Assembly (NCBI GenBank): GCA_014728295.1
Contig: WJLW01000029.1
Location: forward strand, 1 to 32,099
DNA length: 32,099 nucleotides
Origin: Chitinivibrionales bacterium
Lineage (GTDB): Bacteria; Fibrobacterota; Chitinivibrionia; Chitinivibrionales; WJKA01
Direction: 5' to 3'
The position numbers and the translations under genes are program-made. The notes below the pieces were generated by a model. That model saw nothing but the letters and a program-made list of their open reading frames with translations, searched no databases and had not been told where the DNA came from. Positions within the stretch are counted from its first letter, which is position 1. Each line of letters opens with the position of its first letter. This document shows, one piece after another, positions 31,492 to 32,099 of the stretch.

Positions 31492-32099
31492 TTGACTAGC
31501 ATTGTTAACAACGATCACGCCCTTCTCGGCGCAAAACGCTGGGTGTATCTGATTATTACGGGCGGTTCATTGACTTTGAGTTCTTGCCATACGTCCGTCG
31601 CACCCCTGTCCGGCCTCGATTCTGATGCGCGAGGCGTAGAGTATACTTCGCATTCTCAAAATCAGGCTGCATCCAAAGAACAATTTGGCGCCTGTTTGTC
31701 AGAATACAATACTACTGCCGAATTCAGCATAGAAATGCCGATCGGCGGGGAAGCTTTTCATCAGGGGGAGCAATGCACGGCCATGGTGAAGTCAACGAAT
31801 TACGTGCAGGTCGTTCTGCAACTGTATATACGGGCTGGTGAACAGGGGACACAAATCGTCGAGCAGGGATTGAAGCTGCCCGCAGATTCCATGCATGTAT
31901 TCCACATCCCGCAATTTGTAAGCGAATATGTCTGGAACGATGCAAAAAATGACTTTGACACCCTGACCTATTCAACGGTCGACGATTCCTGCTACATTCT
32001 GGGATATAATTACGGCAAACCCAGCGAGCGCGCCTTCTCGGATTGCTATTTCAGTATCATTTCTGCCTCTGATGTTGGAACCGCTTCCACGCGACAAAA
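31492..32099 (+). CDS. Lipoprotein, 5' part (runs off the window)
   Basis: The TTG at 31492 follows AAGGGG (31480-31485) at 6 nt and opens 202 codons without a stop to the window end. The N-terminus carries a lipoprotein signal, KRWVYLIITGGSLTLSSC, with lipobox LSSC and acylated Cys32. Downstream are strand-rich segments (AEFSIEMPIGGEAFHQGEQC, VVLQLYIRAGEQGTQIVEQG) with several cysteines. I do not recognise the family. It is probably an envelope protein. Because it starts with TTG and is incomplete, standard calling may miss it. Confidence 0.7.
   Translation, partial: MTSIVNNDHALLGAKRWVYLIITGGSLTLSSCHTSVAPLSGLDSDARGVEYTSHSQNQAASKEQFGACLSEYNTTAEFSIEMPIGGEAFHQGEQCTAMVKSTNYVQVVLQLYIRAGEQGTQIVEQGLKLPADSMHVFHIPQFVSEYVWNDAKNDFDTLTYSTVDDSCYILGYNYGKPSERAFSDCYFSIISASDVGTASTRQ

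Noticed and set aside
1..32099. CRISPR arrays, insertion sequences, tRNA or rRNA genes
   Set aside because: No spaced direct-repeat array, transposase-like ORF, cloverleaf or rRNA segment was seen on reading both strands by eye; a tRNAscan or covariance search was not possible.

Overview
The window reads as chromosomal DNA of a Gram-negative bacterium of the Fibrobacterota-Chlorobiota-Bacteroidota (FCB) type. Five secreted or partly visible proteins end in tails that resemble type IX secretion (T9SS) sorting tails. One promoter region matches the Bacteroidota -33/-7 pattern (TTTG-N20-TAnnTTTG). A cbb3 oxidase indicates microaerobic or aerobic respiration. I cannot name the genus, and the phylum is an inference.

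Layout. 1-72: end of a secreted protein. 237-2654: a DHOD-like flavoprotein convergent with a lone biotin carboxylase (accC). The accC leader carries two hairpins, the second with a T-run. 2990-4632: hipBA-type toxin-antitoxin pair. 4670-5981: a WYL regulator and a small zinc-ribbon protein, with repeated TGACA/TGTCA half-sites between them. 6166-9718 (minus): DUF2892-like membrane protein, RlmI-like rRNA methyltransferase and a secreted heparinase II/III-like lyase. 9842-10054: a 70-residue SelW/Rdx-family protein whose CxxU motif is read through an in-frame TGA, followed at the right distance by a SECIS-like hairpin. This gene would be missed by ordinary gene callers. 10212-12913 (minus): a STAS/SpoIIAA-like protein and a hybrid histidine kinase. 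13334-15285: two secreted proteins followed by a clear terminator. 15478-18563 (minus): a secreted alpha/beta hydrolase and a 5'-nucleotidase-family phosphohydrolase.

18771-30953 (minus) is a compact 12-gene respiratory cluster, transcribed right to left: GltD-like FAD/Fe-S oxidoreductase, CcoS, Rieske protein, b6/subunit-IV-type cytochrome b, seven-heme cytochrome c, CcoN, CcoO, a 49-residue one-helix protein (CcoQ-like), CcoG/NapH-like ferredoxin, SafE-like protein, CcoI copper ATPase and an Rrf2/IscR-type Fe-S regulator. No CcoP and no separate cytochrome c1 are present. The heptaheme cytochrome lies exactly between the quinol-oxidising and oxygen-reducing modules and ends in two monoheme domains, so it may do both jobs in a bc-cbb3 supercomplex. 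31492-32099: start of a lipoprotein gene that runs off the window.

The best leads are the selenoprotein, the respiratory supercluster with its fused cytochrome c, and the structured accC leader.
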